From Limnanthes douglasii subsp. nivea (Eukaryota; Streptophyta; Magnoliopsida; Brassicales; Limnanthaceae), in assembly GCA_036936605.1 (NCBI GenBank), contig JAUPFV010000002.1, positions 333,225,215 to 333,289,214 of the forward strand: a DNA stretch of 64,000 bases. The letters are read 5' to 3'. Positions 59,153-64,000 of this stretch are shown here, one piece after another. The stretch's first letter is position 1. Each line of letters opens with the position of its first letter. A program made the position numbers and the translations under genes. The notes beneath the pieces were generated by a model, which saw only the letters and a program-made list of their open reading frames with translations, searched no databases and was not told the DNA's origin.

Positions 59153-59592
59153 CTAAAATACATTTTTTAGTCTCTTATCGCTAACCACTTTTTTAAGTCG
59201 CAAAACTTTTTCAACAGTAACTGCAATTTGTAATGGATCTCCCAAAATGTGTCCTCGAGTCTCACGATTAACCTTACTTAACGCAGCAGCAATCAAATCG
59301 ACCATCTTCGTCTTCGTACTAAGACTTTGTTCGGAACAGCGGTCTTACTCTTAGTTATAGTTGGGTGTTTGACACTTCGTGTCACCTTGTCGACCATTTT
59401 AGAACTAAAAGTTGGTTTGGCGGTCTTACTCAAAGTCGTACGTATAGTACTAGCAGGTTTGACGCTTCGTCTCTCTTTATCGGAAATTTTCAAACTAAAA
59501 GTTTGTTTGACGGTCTTACTCATATTCGTAGGTTCTGTGGCACATTTGACGCGTTGTGTGATCGGATCCCTCTTGGGTGGAGGAGACATCAT
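59153..59592 (-). CDS. unrecognised small basic ORF pair
   Basis: ORF a, 59592-59293 (99 aa), is Lys/Arg/Ser/Thr-rich with an internal duplication: SKTVKQTFSLKISDKERRSV and SKTAKPTFSSKMVDKVTRSV, then a partial third copy (SKTAVPNKV), ending RRRRW. ORF b, 59305-59153 (50 aa; MVDLIAAALSKVNRETRGHI, then a charged C-terminus), overlaps its end by 13 bp in another frame. ORF b could be a separate ORF or the true C-terminus after a one-base shift. A good TATA box lies 280 bp upstream. No known family was recognised; it could be the end of an unknown mobile element. Whether it is expressed is unknown. Confidence 0.4.
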
Positions 59593-59870
59593 AAAAGAAG
59601 AAAATTCTAAAAATCAATTTTCGGAGTTGTTTGTCCTAACCTGTTGTTGAAGCCACAAAACGCCATTGGAAATTTGAGATAATTACAAATAATAACTAAT
59701 AAAAACTAATAACAATTATTTTCGAAAAACAAATCTAACTATTTCGAAAACAGAACTACAATATGTAAAATAAGAAAGTTAAGTTTAATAAAAATCTAGA
59801 ACAAGTAGAGAGATTTAGAGAGTTTATAGTAGATTTAGAGAGTGCGTGAGGTTGGAGTTGGGGTCTCCTC

Positions 59871-59878
59871 TATTTATA
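59871..59878 (-). promoter_or_regulatory. TATA box (CTATAAATAGAGG on the minus strand)
   Basis: This matches the plant core promoter consensus TATAAATA followed by a C/A-rich start region (CCAACTCCAACCTCACG, about 20-35 bp downstream). It faces the ORF pair ending at 59153. Confidence 0.65.
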
Positions 59879-59921
59879 GGGGACACCAAAAAAAAATTAA
59901 AAATTCTGAAAAAATATAAAT

Positions 59922-60063
59922 GTCTGGACCATCCGAGGATTCGTCCGGATGGCCCAGACTGCTACGGCTAGTTAAATCTAACTAGCCGTAGCAGGTTCGA
60001 AGGTGCGGACCATCCGCACGGGTAACGTCACGGATGACGTCACTTGCTGACGTCATCCGTGAC
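59922..60063. repeat. cluster of four adjacent perfect or near-perfect hairpins
   Basis: In 142 GC-rich bases there are four inverted repeats. (1) GTCTGGACCATCCG 59922-59935 with 59946-59959 (one mismatch). (2) CTGCTACGGCTAGTTA 59959-59974 with 59979-59994 (16 bp perfect, 4-nt loop). (3) GTGCGGA 60003-60009 with 60013-60019 (3-nt loop). (4) GTCACGGATGACGTCA 60027-60042 with 60048-60063 (16 bp perfect, 5-nt loop). Hairpin 4 contains TGACGTCA, the palindromic bZIP/CRE-type site, in both arms, and GGACCATCCG occurs in hairpins 1 and 3. They lie upstream of the TATA box for the minus-strand ORF pair. Confidence 0.85.
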
Positions 60064-61309
60064 TGATTTTTTTTTTAAATATTTTGTATAAAAAAAACAA
60101 ATTTATAAGTGTATGCACTTTAAACTATTTAAAACAAAAATCAAAACTCTATTTATAAGATTTCGCAATAATATTTATAAAAAATATTTATATAAATAGG
60201 AAATTCGAACTATTATTTAAACAAAAAATTATAACTCTATAAATAGATTTTTCGAACTATTATTTTTTTAATAATTTTAGTATTTTTATGAAAAAATATA
60301 TATTAAATTCTCTAGATTATTGAAAGAAATTTTATATTATTAACCCATCCTTTTTTCTAGTTTATTGAAAGAAATGTTATATTATTAACAAGTTAATTTG
60401 GATCATAATTATTTTATTGATTATCTAAAAATTAATATCTGTGTGGATTGAATCTATCGATTATCTATTTTTGATAAAAATAATCTTGTTACTATTCATA
60501 TTCGATTAGAATAGATAGTTTATATTGTTGATAATGTTAATCTCCTAATAGTTTATATCCGGAATCTGGATGTCGAAGGGGTCAAAAAGTTATGGCGACG
60601 CGATAAGAGTTGCGGCGGGAGTTATTATGTTTACTAATATTATAAATTAACTAATATATAATAAAATAAAATAAAATAAAATAAGAAATTAAGTATAAAA
60701 ATCAATAAAAATATTATAAAATCTTAACTTCAAATATTTCAAGACATGCAAATGCGGCTAAATAAATACTCTAACTAAACGTAAAAAACTCAAATATGAT
60801 TGTCAATTAAGTTATCTTCAATTGAATAACGATATACAGTTGAAGAAGAAGGAGGCAGCGTGCAATAGAAGAGATTTTGCGTGTGGAAATTAAACATTAA
60901 GTATAAAATGTAAATAACTTTTATCAATATAAATAAATTAATAAACCAGTAATTTAGTATTTAGTATATATTTATGATAAGTTAGTGGTTTCGAGTCGAA
61001 TGATTTGAAAATTAAATAGTAACTGTTACTTCAGAATGGGTTTATTTTACTTTATACATCAAGTCTCACTTCAGTTATAGGAGTTTAAATAACTAAAATT
61101 AGTTTATATATAATAAAAGCAATAATAGTTGTAGTCAGTGGAATATCGTTCGCGACGCAACGTGACGCTACACTTCTGTAACGCCGCCACGTCGGGTATT
61201 TTTATATTCGGACCGTTACGTGACTCGCCGTAACAATTTGAGCGTGTTGCGGCGGCGCCACAACGGTGTTTTTTAAAACTATGCGTTAGACTTAAGTGTC
61301 TGGGGGTCC
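60064..61309. other. AT-rich region with two GC-rich islands
   Basis: No gene is seen. An (AAAAT)n repeat is at 60659-60683. GTTATGGCGACGCGATAAGA / GTTGCGGCGGGAG (60590-60625) and a GC-rich stretch at 61150-61275 (CGCGACGCAACGTGACGC, GTTGCGGCGGCGCCACAACG) stand out. The two islands share GTTGCGGCGG in the same orientation and may be ends of an unidentified element. Confidence 0.4.
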
Positions 61310-62149
61310 CAAAATAGACTTAACACACTAAATCATTGTAATCATTGTAATCCGTTGCGACTGGATTTACTCCGATAATATTAAAGACAATAACTTCTGG
61401 TCTTTAAAGATTGACTCTTCTCCCTCGTGGACTTGGAAGAAAATCATTAATTTAGGCCTCTCGCTAGCAATCTCTATAGGGTTGCGATTCGTAATGGGGA
61501 GAAGGTCTCCCTCTGGTTTAATCTGTGGTTTCTTTCAACGTCTTTTATTAACCATTATGGTCTTAATATTTTTCGTGATTCTCGTTTGGGGAGCAACCTC
61601 AGGGTTTCCGATATCATTGGGGATGGTCTTTGGAATTGGCCTTCTCATTTAAGGTCTACTAGTGCTTGAAACCATCGTACCTTCCAGGAGATTAACCATA
61701 TCATTTATCTCTCCCTTCCCCCAATATCCTCTACAACGACGTTCACTACTGGGTTGTTAAGAGAGGTGTCATAAAGTTTACAATCAAAGATACCTATAAC
61801 GCCATTCGTACAAGATGATAGGAATAACTAGAGCAGAAATTATGAAATGAGCACAGAAATAACGTTTCACTTTTTTTTAGGTAATCTAAATATATATTTT
61901 TTGTTTTTTTCTTCGGGATGGGGATTCTTATTTTCCCCATCGTCAACAATTTTTTTTTATTTTTTTCTAATATAGATTTTATACTATATTTTTGTGAATC
62001 AAAACGTCGTGGAGACTTTGACTGAATGAATAGGGATCAATTGATATCAATTTTGATTAAGGAAGAGAATCCAGGATGAACAGTATTTTTCTTCATTAGA
62101 TGGTAGTGGCAAGGGGAGAAGCAAGCAAAGTTCTGACCCTTATGCAATA

Positions 62150-62322
62150 AGAATTCGTATAAAGAAAGCAAAGGAAAATTGCAGCCCTAAGCGGGGGGCG
62201 TATTATAGATACTGGCGACCACTCTTGTTGAAAATCATGCCCGAATTATTTTATTTCAATGACCACGAAATCAATAAAGTTCCAGTTTGGGTCCAACTAC
62301 CGAACTTGCCTTTGGAATTCTG
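62150..62322 (+). pseudogene. LINE ORF1 (DUF4283) fragment
   Basis: [20 protein letters not shown], then [20 protein letters not shown] and FW, match the DUF4283 core common to plant LINE ORF1 and zinc-knuckle proteins (WRPLLLK-MP, W-V-x-L-P-x-L-P-L-E-x-W). The reading ends exactly where ycf2 sequence begins. It is not part of the host LINE at this position. Confidence 0.75.
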
Positions 62323-62545
62323 GATCAATAATTTCGATTTTTGAGAAGTATTATGATCATCCAATAAAAAAGGTTTCAATTTTTTCAAATGAACGATTTG
62401 AAGACCTATTGATTCTAACAACTCATTGCAGAGTTGATCGTTCAGACCTTTCAATTCATAGATGTGGATCTCAGACCTATGAATGGGGAGATTCTCGAAA
62501 CTCACAAAGAAAAAAGGAAGTGAGTTTAGTAAAATTCCCCTCTCT
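62323..62545 (-). pseudogene. ycf2: plastid ycf2 fragment
   Basis: On the minus strand, [40 protein letters not shown] and [20 protein letters not shown], then QKSKLLI, is an internal stretch of the plastid Ycf2 protein. About 70 codons remain open. Ycf2 is a plastid-encoded component associated with protein import; this piece is far too short to function and is a transferred relic. Confidence 0.9.
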
Positions 62546-63645
62546 TTCCTCAAGTTTATTCATCTCACCCTTTTGTAGCTTTAAGCTGATGAAACAAATT
62601 ACCAAACACTCACTAACCCGCCATTCAGTACCGTCCGCCTCCGCTGTCACAAGTTTTGCTTAGACGAGTCTCGCTTGGAGTAGTACTTTGTACTCTCCAC
62701 TCATTTTCATGGTCGAGCTGACAGTTGTTGATTGGATAGAAGCGGGTAGCTAATCCTTCTTTCAACGAGTGTTTCTCACATAAATGAGTCCTCCCCTGAA
62801 GTCCTTTATGCACTTGCTGCCTAGCCTTCGGGAATAAAAGTGTCGGGTGGGCGGGGCTAGTTTGCCATAAATATAATGTTGCCCGCCATTATTTCATCCT
62901 TTGGCTTGCTATCCATGGCAAGCTATCCACTCGCGATAAGCTCCTGAGTTGAGGTCTAAACACCCCGCCTAATTGTGTATTATAAACTATGCTTCTGAAA
63001 CCATTAATCATATTCTTTATGATTGTAGCTTCACTCAGAGCATTTTGGATTTTGCAAGCTCCAAGCTTGGTTTTTCATGAAAATATAATCACAATTGGGT
63101 CTCTTGGATCCATGAGGCGTCTAAATGGCCTCCATCTAGTTTATGATACCTTTGGCGTGCCTGTTTTAGCGCTGTCGTCTACCACGTCTGGTGTGAGAGA
63201 AATGCTAAATTTTTTAGTTCCTCCCCATCCCCCGCCTCTGCAGTTTCTTACCGCATGCTTTCTGACATTCGTTTCAGATTCCTTGGTACCAAGGTTGTCT
63301 GGCCAATCCAATCCCTTTAAAACTTTACCTTAATTTTGTTTTAATTTGCATGCATCTTTCCCTTCTAGTTTGTTATCTTTGGACGCTGACGACTGTAATG
63401 TCCAGTCTTTTTTTTCTCGTCGGTCTTAGCTCCCCCGATTTTCTTTGTTACTCTTGTTTGTCCAAGCTTAGAATGCTCTTCTCAATCTTTGCACTTTCGC
63501 CTTAACTTGTTGTAATGTTTGGCCAAGTTTGGTCATTATCATTGCTTATTTTCTTTCTCGGTTCTAAATGCCTCTCCTCGGGATATGCCTCATGTATTTG
63601 TAAGAGCGGTTTTTGATATTTAATGTATTCTTAAAAAAACAAAAT

Positions 63646-64000
63646 ACCAGCATGTTCTCCGTTAGCTTTCTTAAAAGAAATGTACTCATATATAACTGAA
63701 TATGACATTGCTTGTATTACTGCATCAAACACGTAAGTGGAAAATCCAGATGTTAATGTCTTGTTAGTTTTTAGATTCGTAATTACATTCACAAACTCAA
63801 TAAATGTCACCTTTATCGGGACTCCAATACAGAGTATCTCCCCATTTGTAAGAATCTCATATCAATTTTAGACACGCCAAAAGCTCCTTGGTCTGGTGCC
63901 ACTTTGTGTCCGCTCAACTACCAGACCAATTCGTATACAATGGTGTCCTGGCCGGGAGCCTTTGTCATCTTTCTATCGCTGAATTTAATTTCAGATTTTA
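63646..64000. other. unrecognised end of window
   Basis: No gene or repeat was identified to the right of the LINE A-tail. Confidence 0.35.

Larger units (their letters stand above)
61817..62844. other. chimeric insertion inside the LINE, partly plastid-derived
   Basis: LINE reading stops after DTYNAIRT and resumes 1 kb later at the next conserved residues, so about 1.03 kb was inserted in the zf-RVT coding region. The insert contains an unassigned AT-rich part (61817-62090), a LINE ORF1 piece, a plastid ycf2 piece, and an unassigned, relatively GC-balanced part (62550-62840) of the kind found in plant mitochondrial intergenic DNA. The whole may therefore be a nuclear copy of a mitochondrial segment; that last step is inference. 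Confidence 0.65.
61310..63645 (+). mobile_element. L1-type LINE, interrupted
   Basis: The left part (61330-61816) carries the region after RT: SLWFNLWFLSTSFINHYG, NLRVSDIIGDGLWNWPSHL and DTYNAIRT at the zf-RVT start. The sequence resumes at about 62845 with GWAGLVCHKYNVARHYFILW, LAIHGKLSTRDKLLS and NCVLYNYASETINHILYDCS (zf-RVT), and ends SDIRFRFLGTKVVWPIQSL at about 63321. The 3' end has an A-rich tail near 63634. It is the same family as the relic at 26.4-28.6 kb. RT proper is missing, so the copy is 5'-truncated. Confidence 0.82.

Noticed and set aside
59293..59650. Plus-strand 107-aa hydrophobic frame
   Set aside because: Opposite the Lys/Ser-rich minus ORF with the TATA box; the minus strand has the promoter and better codon sense, although neither is proven.
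62625..62813. 62-aa minus-strand frame in the LINE insert as a gene
   Set aside because: No family match and no start context; likely organelle intergenic sequence.

Overview
The window looks like a gene-poor, AT-rich stretch of plant nuclear DNA, most likely eudicot. The reasons are spliced genes of plant families (a dsRNA-binding DRB protein, an HSP20-like protein with a C-terminal membrane anchor, a divergent annexin), plant Ty3/gypsy, Ty1/copia, LINE-L1, SINE and Mutator-like transposons, and a fragment of plastid ycf2. Only these three host genes look intact. No bacterial-type operon, CRISPR array, rRNA or tRNA gene was seen.

Layout. 1-6842: a decayed Ty3/gypsy element of Tat type on the minus strand, with an extra ORF running antisense to gag-pol. 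6835-9423: a 5'-truncated L1 LINE. 9915-14441: a seven-exon DRB gene with three dsRNA-binding domains and a MITE in its last intron. 15395-16035: a two-exon HSP20-like membrane-anchored protein on the minus strand. 16796-21494: a complete LTR element (378-bp LTRs, perfect 5-bp target duplication) that has lost gag-pol and keeps only the antisense ORF. 21.5-26.4 kb: little that is recognisable apart from degenerate repeats. 26.4-28.6 kb: a LINE relic. 29186-30421: a four-exon annexin on the minus strand. 30.7-31.4 kb: a SINE-like element and simple repeats.

32359-39621 is a complete-looking Mutator-like element (MULE): about 320-bp terminal inverted repeats, a 10-bp target duplication, a decayed minus-strand transposase (PB1-like, MuDR DNA-binding, DDE, SWIM and CCHC segments) and a convergent, intact plus-strand gene for a 106-aa GRF zinc-finger protein with a C-terminal hydrophobic segment. 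This two-gene convergent layout recalls maize MuDR (mudrA/mudrB) and is the best candidate here for an under-described system.

39.7-41 kb: satellite-like repeats. 41.1-46.4 kb: a copia element (minus). 47.7-48.3 kb: a broken fragment of a host-like gene. 48.7-49.9 and 53.4-55.0 kb: two copia relics (plus). 55.6-56.0 kb: a MITE-like inverted repeat. 58.2-59.1 kb: an 89-bp satellite. 59.15-60.07 kb: a small unrecognised basic ORF pair with a clear TATA box and, upstream, four adjacent GC-rich hairpins. 61.3-63.6 kb: an L1 LINE interrupted by a chimeric insert containing a LINE ORF1 piece fused to a plastid ycf2 piece.

The host genes show no sign of acting together; the window is mainly a record of nested transposition and decay. 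Exon borders were set by hand from GT-AG signals and reading phase.
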